Below are positions 46,594-55,520 of a DNA stretch of 64,000 nucleotides, piece by piece (the stretch's first letter is position 1; every line of letters begins with the position of its first letter). Made by a program: the position numbers and the translations under genes. Source of the DNA: Candidatus Aquiluna sp. IMCC13023 (lineage in GTDB: Bacteria > Actinomycetota > Actinomycetes > Actinomycetales > Microbacteriaceae); the NCBI RefSeq assembly GCF_000257665.1, contig NZ_AJKR01000001.1, positions 1-64,000 on the forward strand, written 5' to 3'. The notes beneath the pieces were generated by a model that saw only the letters and a program-made list of their open reading frames with translations, did no database searches and was not told the origin of the DNA.

Positions 46594-49167
46594 ATGGCCC
46601 AGCTGTTATACCGCCTTGGAAAATTCTCCGCTAAACGAGCGTTCGCTGTCATCGCCATCTGGGTGCTACTGATTGGAGCTGCAGGAGCCGCGGCGTTGCT
46701 CTCCGGAGGCAAGCTCGGAACCACAATGACTCTAGATGGCATTCCATCCCAGGACCTTGCGACCTCACTTCAGGAAACATTCCCCGAGGCCGCAAGAGCC
46801 GCCGGACAAGTTGTATTCCACAAAGCTGACGGCGTCGAATTTTCAGCGGCGGAGATTTCGGGTATTTCTAATGTCCTAGACAGAGTCAAAACTCTGATCA
46901 CTGTGGACGATGTCGCTGATCCGTTTATTACTCAGGCAACCCTTGACAGTCAGCGTGCTGACTTGGCGGCTGGCCTAGTGGCCATTTCGGACGGCAAGGC
47001 TGAAATCAATAAAGGTCAAGCTTCGTTGGACGCCGGACAAGATCAACTTGATGCCGCTAAGTCTGATCTCGAGGCCCAGGCTGAAACATTGCAGCAAACT
47101 CTCGATGCGATGGTTGCCAATAATGCTCCCGGAACCGAGCAGGTCTTAGCCGGGCTAGCGCAGATTCAAGCTGGACTCGATCAGATTGCACTCCAGCAGA
47201 CCGAGCTAACCAACGGGCAATCGAAACTTGATGAGGGCAAGACCGAGCTTGCAAGCAATGAAGTTCAGCTGGTAGCGGGCGAAAAGCTTCTTGGCACCGC
47301 AAATAACTTCCGCACGGTGTCAGTTGATGGTCAGACGGCTTTTGCCACAATTTACTTTGATCAGCCGACTGGTCAGCTAGACGAGGTGGCAGCCGCTGAA
47401 GTTGTGGACCTTATAGAAGCTCAGACTCCAGCTGGAATTCAGGTCGAGTACTCACAATCCCTAGTGTTCTCACTAGACGGCCTTCTGGGAATTGGAGAGA
47501 TCGTTGGTTTGGCAATCGCAGCCCTGGTGCTTGCAATAATGCTTCGAACCTTTATTGGCGCCGGCCTTCCAGTGATTGCTGCAATCACCGGAGTCGCTAT
47601 CTCTGCGGCTATAACTTTTGCTCTGTCCTCCGTGATTGAAATGACCAGCACTACTCCGCTGCTGGGAATCATGCTGGGTCTTGCAGTTGGAATCGATTAC
47701 TCGTTATTTATCTTGAATCGTCACCGACGTCAGCTAAAAGCTGGAGTTGAACTTCAAGAATCAATCGGCCTTGCCAATGGCACCAGTGGCAACGCTGTTG
47801 TCTTTGCAGGGATCACGGTAGTTATTGCTCTTTTGGCCCTGAACCTAACCGGCGTGGGCTTCCTTGGCTTGATGGGTAGCGCTGGAGCGCTTGCAATTGT
47901 GGTTGCAGTTTCAGTTGCGCTGACTTTGGTGCCTGCGGTGCTGGGCCTAGCTAAGGAAAAAGTTCTTACTCAAAAAGAGCGCTTAGTGCGCGAGGCAACA
48001 GGCCTTTCGAGCACGCCAGAGCAGGTTTATGCCCTCGAAGAGGCAAACGCTAGCCATAAGCCTGTGTTTGCGAACAAACGTCCTTGGGTTGTCATCATTG
48101 GAGTAGTAACAGTTTTGATGATCGTGGCGGTGCCCGCCCTGAGCATGCGTCTGGCTCTGCCAGACGGTGGGGCTGAGGCCAGTGACTCAACCGCATTCAA
48201 GTCTTACACGTTGATTTCCGAAGCCTTTGGACCTGGCAGCAACGGAAGCTTGGTTGCAATAGTCGACGTTCCGGAAAACCTTGACGAGATTGCAGAGCTT
48301 CAGCTGCAAGCTGATGTTTCCGAGCGACTATTCGCTTTGGACAATGTTTCGGCAGTGCTGCCCGGAGGAGTTTCCACTTCGGGACTGGACCTGATGTTTG
48401 TGCTGGTTCCGGAATTTGGACCGACCAGTGCTGAGACCGAGCAATTGGTGTTCGATATTCGAGAACTTGAAAAAGTATTTCCAGCTGAGCTAAATGCAAA
48501 CATTGAGGTCACCGGCATTGCGGCTGTGAATATAGATATTTCTCAGAAACTGGCAGATGTGTTGCCGCTCTACTTGGGCACAGTGGTTATTTTGTCGTTC
48601 TTGCTTTTGATTCTTGTATTTAGGTCACTCATTGTTCCTTTGGTTGCAACCGGTGGCTTCCTGCTAACCGTTGGGGCGACTCTGGGTGCGGTCGTTGCGG
48701 TCTATCAGTTTGGTTGGTTATCCGAGGTTTTGGGCGTAACTCAAGCCGGTCCAATACTTAGCTTCTTGCCAATTCTTTTGATCGGAATTCTGTTCGGTCT
48801 TGCGATGGATTACCAGCTCTTCGTGGTTTCCGGTATGCGCGAGGCATTTGTGCACGGCAAGAGTGCAAAGGACTCCATTGACTCCGGTATCCACTTGGGA
48901 AGGCCGGTCGTTATCGCTGCAGCCATCATCATGGTTTCGGTGTTCGGTGGTTTCGCCTTCTCCCACATCACAATGATTAAGCCGATGGGCTTTGGGTTAG
49001 CAATCGGCGTCCTTATTGATGCGTTCCTGGTTCGACTGTTGCTGGTCCCGGCCTTGATGAGCGTTATTGGAAAAGCAGCTTGGTATTTGCCCAAGTGGCT
49101 TGACAGGTTATTACCTGATGTCGATGTCGAGGGAGCAAAGCTCGAGCGTTTGCGTTCGCAGGCCTAG
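46594..49167 (+). CDS. MMPL-family RND transporter
   Basis: The 857-residue protein has two halves, each with an external loop and a six-helix MMPL block. The first extracellular loop holds a long predicted coiled coil (about residues 120-235, rich in INKGQASLDAGQDQLDAAKSDL-like heptads, quoted in part). Membrane blocks contain GIDYSLFILNRHRR and GLAMDYQLFVVSGMRE, the conserved Asp-Tyr pairs of proton-driven MMPL transporters. Actinobacterial relatives export lipids or drugs. Heliorhodopsin follows after 34 bp in the same direction. Confidence 0.9.
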   Translation: MAQLLYRLGKFSAKRAFAVIAIWVLLIGAAGAAALLSGGKLGTTMTLDGIPSQDLATSLQETFPEAARAAGQVVFHKADGVEFSAAEISGISNVLDRVKTLITVDDVADPFITQATLDSQRADLAAGLVAISDGKAEINKGQASLDAGQDQLDAAKSDLEAQAETLQQTLDAMVANNAPGTEQVLAGLAQIQAGLDQIALQQTELTNGQSKLDEGKTELASNEVQLVAGEKLLGTANNFRTVSVDGQTAFATIYFDQPTGQLDEVAAAEVVDLIEAQTPAGIQVEYSQSLVFSLDGLLGIGEIVGLAIAALVLAIMLRTFIGAGLPVIAAITGVAISAAITFALSSVIEMTSTTPLLGIMLGLAVGIDYSLFILNRHRRQLKAGVELQESIGLANGTSGNAVVFAGITVVIALLALNLTGVGFLGLMGSAGALAIVVAVSVALTLVPAVLGLAKEKVLTQKERLVREATGLSSTPEQVYALEEANASHKPVFANKRPWVVIIGVVTVLMIVAVPALSMRLALPDGGAEASDSTAFKSYTLISEAFGPGSNGSLVAIVDVPENLDEIAELQLQADVSERLFALDNVSAVLPGGVSTSGLDLMFVLVPEFGPTSAETEQLVFDIRELEKVFPAELNANIEVTGIAAVNIDISQKLADVLPLYLGTVVILSFLLLILVFRSLIVPLVATGGFLLTVGATLGAVVAVYQFGWLSEVLGVTQAGPILSFLPILLIGILFGLAMDYQLFVVSGMREAFVHGKSAKDSIDSGIHLGRPVVIAAAIIMVSVFGGFAFSHITMIKPMGFGLAIGVLIDAFLVRLLLVPALMSVIGKAAWYLPKWLDRLLPDVDVEGAKLERLRSQA

Positions 49168-49201
49168 ACTGAAGGCAACTTAGAACTAGGGAGTTCTCAT
49201 A

Positions 49202-50014
49202 ATGGCAAAAACAATAAAGCCGGCTAAAACACCGGACCAGCAAATTGGGGGACTACGAAAGTACAACGTAGTCGCAGGTTTCTTGCACCTAATCCAAGCG
49301 GTCGGGTTCTCATATGTTTTGACAATGCTCGACTACCAGATTCTGTATCCGGTAAAAATTGAATACCCAACGGGTCCTCCGGGAGTGGCCAGTCCAGTTG
49401 ACGTGGTGACTCTATTTGACATCAACATCGGTGCTGGAATTGTTGGCTTCTTGGCGCTATCTGCGCTGTTCCACTTCATTATTTCTTCGCCGATGTTCTT
49501 CCAGCGCTATAAAGCTGGCCTGAAGGTAAACCACAACTATTTCCGCTGGGTTGAGTATTCACTTAGCTCCTCGGTAATGATCTTCTGCATCGCATTGCTA
49601 AACGGTATTACCGATATTGCCGCGCTGGTGGCAATCTTCGCGGTGAACGCATCCATGATCATGTTCGGAGCTCTTCAGGAGAAGTACGAAACTCCTGGCA
49701 GCGGCAAGGGACTGCCATTTATCTTCGGATCAATGACAGGAATCATTCCTTGGCTAATTCTCGTTCTCTACATCTGGCAGCCGGGTGCAACAAACGCATC
49801 AGAGATTCCAGGCTTTGTCTACGGCATCGTTGTTGCGCTGTTTTTGTTCTTCAACACCTTTGGTTTCAACCAGGCATTCCAGTACAAGAAAATTGGACCT
49901 TGGAAGAACTACCTATTCGGCGAGAAGAGCTACATCACTCTTAGCCTCGTTGCTAAGACCGTCTTGGCATGGCAGATATTCTCCGGAGCTATCATTCCGG
50001 CTTTGGTCAGCTAA
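49202..50014 (+). CDS. Heliorhodopsin
   Basis: The 270-residue seven-helix protein carries the heliorhodopsin signatures RWVEYSLSSS in TM3 and SLVAKTVLAWQIFSG in TM7. Lys252 is the retinal Schiff-base residue and Glu118 the probable counterion; their spacing (134 residues) equals that of E107/K241 in the prototype 48C12 as I recall it. His29 and His91 are candidates for the inner polar cluster. Heliorhodopsins have an inverted topology and do not act as classical pumps; light-sensing or enzyme-regulating roles are proposed. No retinal-synthesis gene is in the window. It is probably co-transcribed with the MMPL gene and ends at a 23-bp inverted repeat. Confidence 0.95.
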   Translation: MAKTIKPAKTPDQQIGGLRKYNVVAGFLHLIQAVGFSYVLTMLDYQILYPVKIEYPTGPPGVASPVDVVTLFDINIGAGIVGFLALSALFHFIISSPMFFQRYKAGLKVNHNYFRWVEYSLSSSVMIFCIALLNGITDIAALVAIFAVNASMIMFGALQEKYETPGSGKGLPFIFGSMTGIIPWLILVLYIWQPGATNASEIPGFVYGIVVALFLFFNTFGFNQAFQYKKIGPWKNYLFGEKSYITLSLVAKTVLAWQIFSGAIIPALVS

Positions 50015-50023
50015 CCAATAATT

Positions 50024-50071
50024 ACGCAAATAGCCCCGCTGGCCCCCTGGGGCCAGCGGGGCTATTTGCGT
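50024..50071. terminator. 23-bp perfect inverted repeat after heliorhodopsin
   Basis: The arms 50024-50046 and 50049-50071 are perfect complements, starting ACGCAAATAGCCCC and ending GGGGCTATTTGCGT, with only CT between. A rho-independent terminator role is likely although no T-run follows the full stem; the length is unusual. Confidence 0.75.
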
Positions 50072-50195
50072 CTCTAGGCATCAGGCCTCCCTGCGCCGGA
50101 TGAACTGCATGTGCGACGGCGAGAAACCGCTCGGACCAGGGAACAAAATATGGATGAGACAAGTTTTCTTTCTCTACTAATCAAAGGAAACTTTC

Positions 50196-50786
50196 ATGCC
50201 CCAAGTCGCGACTAATCGCCTTGCCTTATCCGCGCTTTTATTGCTGTCAGCTCTTACTTTGGCAGGCTGCGCCGGAGTCTCTATGGCAACCATGAATCAT
50301 GGCGGCACTCAAATTGAGTCTGCTAGCGGAGTGAACACGTCCGACTTTTCTGGGATGGACATAATGTTCGCCCAGATGATGATTCCGCATCACCAGCAGG
50401 CGATCGACATGTCCGCACTTGCGCAATCCAGGGCCTTGAGTCCGGAGGTGAAGGCGCTAGCCTCGAAGATTAGCGCTGAGCAAGGCCCTGAGATTGAGCA
50501 AATGCGCTCTTGGCTCAAGGCTGCAAATGCGCCGACCGAGATGGGTCATCAAATGTCCATGGATGGAATGCTCTCGGCTGCCGAAATGGAGCGGCTATCT
50601 AGCGCCAGCGGCGCAGAGTTTGATGAGCTGTTTCTCCTCGGAATGATTGCCCACCACGAAGGAGCCATCGAGATGGCTCAAATGGTGGTGGACTCTAAAA
50701 ATCTTGAAGCTCGCGAACTTGGCGCTGCCGTTATCAAAGTGCAGACTCTAGAAATTGCGGAATTACAGGTCTTGCTAACCAATTAG
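50196..50786 (+). CDS. DUF305 lipoprotein
   Basis: The 196-residue protein has a lipobox (LTLAGC, Cys25) and a DUF305 domain recognised by MMIPHHQQAIDMS and its repeat MIAHHEGAIEMAQ, each half with paired His and Met, a ferritin-like helical layout. Met-rich stretches (MGHQMSMDGM) suggest copper binding; function is unknown. It is convergent with the ROK regulator gene. Confidence 0.85.
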   Translation: MPQVATNRLALSALLLLSALTLAGCAGVSMATMNHGGTQIESASGVNTSDFSGMDIMFAQMMIPHHQQAIDMSALAQSRALSPEVKALASKISAEQGPEIEQMRSWLKAANAPTEMGHQMSMDGMLSAAEMERLSSASGAEFDELFLLGMIAHHEGAIEMAQMVVDSKNLEARELGAAVIKVQTLEIAELQVLLTN

Positions 50787-50804
50787 TTGTGGATTGTGAC
50801 TGGG

Positions 50805-52010
50805 TTATGGATTCCGCTTAGCAGGAGTGGCGAATTTTGTCGGGTCAGCAATTGCCTCTTGAAAAACCAACTCAGATGCGCCGATGGCCATTGAATTGGC
50901 TCCAAGTTCATTGACAAAAATCCGCATGCCTTCCAACGATGCTGGAATCGCGTGTTTTTTGATTACTCGGTGGAAGTAGTTCTGGTCGAATCGGTACAAG
51001 AATCTAAGGAAACCGGCCAGCACGAAGACCTCTGGATTAAAGATGTTCGCAAGGTTTGCTGTTGCGATTCCCAGCGCTTCGAGTTGCCTTCTGGCAAGGG
51101 CGGTTGATTCGGGAGTTCGGTTGTTTAGTAGCGCGATCTCGAGATCTTCATCGGAAACATTCTTCAATCCCAAGACAGCCTCCAGGTCATCTCTTCTGAC
51201 CAGGGCCTCAAGGGTTCCTTGAATTCCCGAGTAGTCCAGCTCTTTGCCTGAACTGATTCTCATGTGCCCAAGCTCTGCTGCGTAACCGCGAAAACCCTTC
51301 AGCTCGGTGCCGTTCATGAACACACCCCCTCCGATACCGGAAGTGCCGTGCATATAGACAACATCTGTGGCGCCCTTGGCTGCCCCGTAGGCCATCTCGG
51401 CCTTACAGCCTAAAGACGCATCGTTTGCGACAAAAACCGGCATTGATAGCCGCTCCGTTAGTAAGTCACGAATCGGGAATTCGGACCATTGCAAATTCGG
51501 AGCCTGCCTAACAATGCCGGTCAGGGAGTTAATCTGCCCCGGCACAATTACACCAATTCCGAGAATTCGGTAGGGAGTGTCACTGGTTTCAAGCTGAGTT
51601 ACGAGGCTGTCAATAACCTGAACCATGTCCTCGAGTGCTTGGTCTTGGCCGATTGGGTCATCGTAGAGCAGCTTTTCCGAGTGAACGATGGTTCCGTCGA
51701 AGGCAACGGCCTTGACTTCGAGGTAGTCAACTTCAGGGTGTACTGAGATTGCGAGCACTTCCTTGGAGGCGTCGACGCCCAAGCTGGGTCTGCCAACTCG
51801 GTCAAGTTGTTCGGCTCCGGTGTCCGAGGCAAATCCCAAATTAACTAACGTCGTTACAAGCTTGGCAACAGTGGATCGACTTAGGCCAGTGAAACTGCAA
51901 ATCTCAGAACGAGTAATTGCGCGGTGCTCGTGAATCAAACCAAGAACAGTTGACAGGCTCGATCGTCCTGAGGCTCGGGCTTCAAACATTGGGGTCGCTT
52001 TGGAGGTCAT
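50805..52010 (-). CDS. ROK-family transcriptional regulator, probably of the xylose-type operon
   Basis: The 401-residue protein has an N-terminal winged helix (about 20-75, RAITRSEICSFTGLSRSTVAKLV) and a ROK domain with GIGVIVPGQ and FVANDASLGCKAE. The usual ROK zinc motif (C-x-C-G-x2-G-C after GHM) is here LDYSGIQGTLE, so all metal Cys are missing. It is divergent from the binding protein gene at 52257, and such regulators often repress adjacent sugar transport genes when the sugar is absent. Confidence 0.85.
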   Translation of the reverse strand: MTSKATPMFEARASGRSSLSTVLGLIHEHRAITRSEICSFTGLSRSTVAKLVTTLVNLGFASDTGAEQLDRVGRPSLGVDASKEVLAISVHPEVDYLEVKAVAFDGTIVHSEKLLYDDPIGQDQALEDMVQVIDSLVTQLETSDTPYRILGIGVIVPGQINSLTGIVRQAPNLQWSEFPIRDLLTERLSMPVFVANDASLGCKAEMAYGAAKGATDVVYMHGTSGIGGGVFMNGTELKGFRGYAAELGHMRISSGKELDYSGIQGTLEALVRRDDLEAVLGLKNVSDEDLEIALLNNRTPESTALARRQLEALGIATANLANIFNPEVFVLAGFLRFLYRFDQNYFHRVIKKHAIPASLEGMRIFVNELGANSMAIGASELVFQEAIADPTKFATPAKRNP

Positions 52011-52038
52011 CTTCAGAGCCTAATACTTTCATTTAGTT

Positions 52039-52188
52039 TGTCTAGGTAGTCTACAAAAAAGCCCATTAAATAAAGAGAGTGGCAGAAAATTCACTCGGAT
52101 CGGCCCTGAAGAACCCAATTAAAAGCTAATTGTTACCAAATCTTGATAAAAATTATCCATTTTTATTTGTTTCGTGTGGAAACATAAT
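52039..52188. promoter_or_regulatory. Divergent control region of ROK regulator and sugar transporter
   Basis: GTTTC-gtgtg-GAAAC (52169-52183) is an inverted repeat just before a CATAAT -10-like hexamer (52183-52188) of the transporter operon. A second imperfect repeat TTTGTCTA...TCTACAAA (about 52038-52058) stands near the regulator start. Both are candidate operators. Confidence 0.45.
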
Positions 52189-52256
52189 GAAACCTACTTC
52201 AGCCGACTTGGCTCAAGCCGGGTAGAAACAAACTACTTAGAAAAATAAGGGGAAAT

Positions 52257-53333
52257 ATGAAGAAGTTCAGAATTGCTTCTCTAGCTGCAGTTGCAGCCGC
52301 ATCTTTGGTGCTGGCCGGCTGTGCAGCAGACACTGCAACCGAAGAGACCTCCACTGCAGCTGCTGGCGAGACCGTGGCGGAAGCGCTACGCGCTTGCGTT
52401 ATCCTCCCGGATGCTGACGCCGGAACTCGCTGGGAGCCGGGCGACCGTCCAGCTCTAGAGACCGGACTAACCGCTGCTGGCTACGACGCTGACATTCAGA
52501 ACGCGCAGTCAGACACCGCAAAGTACGCAACCATTGCTGACGCTCAGCTAACCAAGGGTTGCGATGTAATGCTTCTAGTTGACTACCAGGGTGCTGGTGC
52601 AGCTGTTGCCGAGAAGGCAAAGGCTGCTGGAGTTCCAGTTATCGCCTATGACCGTCCAATTGCTGGAGCGGACTACTACGTATCATTCGACAACTTCACA
52701 GTTGGTGCCCTTCAGGGACAGATGATCGTTGACGGACTTGTGGCAGCGGGCAAAGACCCAGCAACCGCTAGCATCATTTACTCATCGGGTGACCCATCCG
52801 ACGGTAACGCAGCTATGTTCTTCGATGGTGCCAAGAGCGTTCTTGACGCCGCTGGTGCATCACCTGCGTTCACCATGGAGGGAACCTGGGACGGCGCAAA
52901 AGCTGGAACATTGTTCGAGCAGGCTTTCACCGCAGTTGGTGGAAACGTTGACGCAGTTCTAGCTCCAAACGACAACAACGCAGCCTCGATCATCTCAATC
53001 CTGGACAAGAACGGCCTAACCGTTCCAGTATCAGGTCAGGATGCATCAACAGCTGGTCTTCAGAACGTTCTTTTGGGCAAGCAGTACGGAACGGTTTACA
53101 AGCCATTCCAGCTTCAGGTTGCCGCGGCTCTAGAGATCATTGCAGCGATCCTTTCGGGCGAAACCGTCACAGCTAACAAGACCCTTGACGACGGAACCCC
53201 ATTCATCGCAATCGATCCAATCATCACAACCGCCGAGTTGGTCAAGGACGTCGTCGCCGACGGCCAGGCCACCGCAGCGGATCTTTGCACCGCAGAAGTG
53301 GCAGCAGCTTGCGCCACCTTCGGCGTAGAGTAA
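52257..53333 (+). CDS. Xylose-type sugar ABC transporter, substrate-binding lipoprotein
   Basis: The 358-residue protein has a lipobox (LVLAGC, Cys22), then a type I periplasmic-binding fold: RACVILPDADAGTRWEPGDRP, KGCDVMLLVDYQG, VPVIAYDRPI and LAPNDNNAASI, matching XylF/RbsB-like proteins. Aromatic-plus-acid pattern and gene context suggest D-xylose or a related sugar. It is separated from the ATPase gene by a strong hairpin, which usually keeps binding-protein mRNA more abundant. GGGG at 52248-52252 region is its ribosome site. Confidence 0.87.
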   Translation: MKKFRIASLAAVAAASLVLAGCAADTATEETSTAAAGETVAEALRACVILPDADAGTRWEPGDRPALETGLTAAGYDADIQNAQSDTAKYATIADAQLTKGCDVMLLVDYQGAGAAVAEKAKAAGVPVIAYDRPIAGADYYVSFDNFTVGALQGQMIVDGLVAAGKDPATASIIYSSGDPSDGNAAMFFDGAKSVLDAAGASPAFTMEGTWDGAKAGTLFEQAFTAVGGNVDAVLAPNDNNAASIISILDKNGLTVPVSGQDASTAGLQNVLLGKQYGTVYKPFQLQVAAALEIIAAILSGETVTANKTLDDGTPFIAIDPIITTAELVKDVVADGQATAADLCTAEVAAACATFGVE

Positions 53334-53356
53334 TTAGCAACTAGTAATTAGTAACT

Positions 53357-53393
53357 AGCTCATTCCCGGGCGGTTTCCGCCCGGGAATGAGCT
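53357..53393 (+). other. 17-bp perfect hairpin between binding-protein and ATPase genes
   Basis: AGCTCATTCCCGGGCGG (53357-53373) pairs with CCGCCCGGGAATGAGCT (53377-53393) around TTT. No T-run follows. It probably acts as a partial terminator or 3' stabiliser inside the operon. Confidence 0.75.
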
Positions 53394-53418
53394 TCTAATA
53401 AGAGCAAGAGGCCCCACC

Positions 53419-54168
53419 ATGTCGCAGGCACTCGTTCAGCTCAAGAACGTTAAAAAGAGCTTTGGTCCAGTAGACGTTCTAAAGGGCGTCGACCTAGAAG
53501 TTTTTGCAGGAAAAGTAACAGCCCTTGTCGGAGACAACGGAGCCGGCAAGTCAACTCTCATCAAAGGTCTGGCTGGAGTTCAGCCCTATGACGCCGGAGA
53601 AGTTAGATTTGATGGCGAACTGCAGGAGCTCCACTCACCCCGGCAGGCATCGGCACTCGGCATCGAAGTCGTGTATCAGGACCTAGCGCTCTGCGAAAAT
53701 CTTGACATCGTTCAAAATATGTTTTTAGGTCGTGAGACCCTGAAGTCTGGAACCCTAAGCGAAGCCGAAATGGAAGCTGCCGCTGCAAGAGCTCTGCAGT
53801 CACTTTCAGTAAAAACCGTTAGGTCTGTTAGACAGACTGTTTCTTCGCTGTCCGGTGGTCAACGCCAAACCGTGGCTATCGCAAGAACTGTCTTGCGCGA
53901 TGCCAGGCTGGTAATCCTCGATGAGCCGACCGCCGCTTTAGGTGTCGCTCAAACCGAGCAGGTTTTGAATCTAGTCCGCCGTTTGGCAGATCAGGGCTAT
54001 GGCGTTCTAATGATCAGCCACAATCTCTACGACGTTTTCAAGGTAGCGGACGACATTGCCGTGCTGTATTTAGGAAACATGGTTGCACAGCTGGAAACCG
54101 CAAAGACCACCAGCAATGAGGTCATCGGTTACATCACGGGCATTGCAACAGATGTTAAGGAAGGCTAA
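53419..54168 (+). CDS. Xylose-type sugar ABC transporter, ATP-binding protein (single NBD)
   Basis: The 249-residue ATPase has Walker A GDNGAGKST, signature LSGGQRQTVAIAR, and Walker B LVILDEPTAAL. Unlike the duplicated XylG/RbsA of enteric bacteria (about 500 residues) it has one nucleotide-binding domain, the usual actinobacterial form, and would act as homodimer. The permease gene follows after 2 bp. Confidence 0.9.
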   Translation: MSQALVQLKNVKKSFGPVDVLKGVDLEVFAGKVTALVGDNGAGKSTLIKGLAGVQPYDAGEVRFDGELQELHSPRQASALGIEVVYQDLALCENLDIVQNMFLGRETLKSGTLSEAEMEAAAARALQSLSVKTVRSVRQTVSSLSGGQRQTVAIARTVLRDARLVILDEPTAALGVAQTEQVLNLVRRLADQGYGVLMISHNLYDVFKVADDIAVLYLGNMVAQLETAKTTSNEVIGYITGIATDVKEG

Positions 54169-54170
54169 TC

Positions 54171-55403
54171 GTGGCTGAGAAGGTAACACTGCAAACCGGT
54201 CACGAGGGTGGAGTGAAAGGGCAGGTTTCTGCTTATTTCTCCAGGCTCAAAGGCGGCGACATGGGCGCGCTACCCGCGATGGCAGCAGTTATCGTCCTGA
54301 TGGCGCTATTTGCTAACCTATCTCCTTATTTTTTGACTGAGATAAACATTGCAAACCTGTTTGTTCAGTCGGCAGTGCTGATGGTTACTGCCATGGCACT
54401 TGTGTTTGTTCTACTGCTTGGAGAGATTGATCTAAGCGCCGGCGTGACCGCTGCTACCGGGATGGCTCTGTTTGTGAAACTAACAAACACCGGCTGGGAC
54501 TGGCCAGTGGCGTTAGCGCTTGGATTCTTGGTTGGGCTAGTAACTGGCTGGGTGCTAGGTATGTTCGTGGCCAAGATCGGTGTTCCATCTTTTGTGATTT
54601 CACTTGCTTTTTATCTTGGTTTTCCAGGTGTGATGTTGATCATCTTGGGTTCTGGTGGAATTCTTCGACTAGAGGTTGAGCCAATCAAGGCAATCATGAA
54701 CGTGAACCTTCCGGTGTGGGGCGGTTGGGCCGTTCTGGCCGTCACCGTCATCGTTGCACTTGTGCTATCAGTTTGGGATAGGTCCCGCAGGCTAAGAGTC
54801 GACCTTCCGGTTCGACCAATGATTTTCCTGGTCGCCAAAATTGCGGCCTATCTGGTTGTTGGCGGTGGAATAATATTTATGCTCAACTTGCCTCGCAGCT
54901 TGGTTGCGGCTAATCCAATTCGTGGTGTTCCCATCGTGGTTCCTATCGTGATTCTCTTGATGTTCGCCGGAACCTTCGTACTGAACAGAACACGGTTCGG
55001 CCGATATTTGTATGCGGTGGGTGGAAACCCAGAGGCTGCAAGACGTGCCGGAATCAATGTTGCTCGCATCCGCATCTACGCCTTCATGATCACCTCGACA
55101 CTCGCCACAATGGGTGGGCTGATGCACATCAGTCGAATCGGAGCCGTTGAGGCAGCTGCCGGAAAGATTATCGTTCTATCGGCTGTCGCGGCAGCTGTGG
55201 TGGGTGGCGTTAGCCTCTTTGGTGGCAGAGGAAAACTATTCAATGCGGCCATTGGAGCCATTGTGATTTCAATAATTGATAATGGCTTGGGCCTAATGGG
55301 CTTCCCTGCTGGAGTTAGCTTTATTGTGACCGGAGTAGTGCTTGCACTGGCCGCGACCGTGGATGCTTTGGCCAGAAAACGAGCCCCTGGGATGCGAATC
55401 TAA
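54171..55403 (+). CDS. Xylose-type sugar ABC transporter, permease
   Basis: The 410-residue protein belongs to the BPD_transp_2 (XylH/RbsC) family, with about ten to eleven membrane spans, LLGEIDLSAGVTAATG early and the coupling-helix-like GGNPEAARRAGINVARIRI. It starts with GTG two bases after the ATPase gene. It forms the membrane channel of the sugar importer. Confidence 0.9.
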   Translation: MAEKVTLQTGHEGGVKGQVSAYFSRLKGGDMGALPAMAAVIVLMALFANLSPYFLTEINIANLFVQSAVLMVTAMALVFVLLLGEIDLSAGVTAATGMALFVKLTNTGWDWPVALALGFLVGLVTGWVLGMFVAKIGVPSFVISLAFYLGFPGVMLIILGSGGILRLEVEPIKAIMNVNLPVWGGWAVLAVTVIVALVLSVWDRSRRLRVDLPVRPMIFLVAKIAAYLVVGGGIIFMLNLPRSLVAANPIRGVPIVVPIVILLMFAGTFVLNRTRFGRYLYAVGGNPEAARRAGINVARIRIYAFMITSTLATMGGLMHISRIGAVEAAAGKIIVLSAVAAAVVGGVSLFGGRGKLFNAAIGAIVISIIDNGLGLMGFPAGVSFIVTGVVLALAATVDALARKRAPGMRI

Positions 55404-55520
55404 TAGCCATAAAGTTGGATTTGGTTTTGCAGTCTGACTAAGTGGGTTTCCTTTTTTTATAGCCCGCGCTTATTGCTAGAAACCGGCCTTATTGAAGAAT
55501 TTTATGATTAGCCTTTATAA

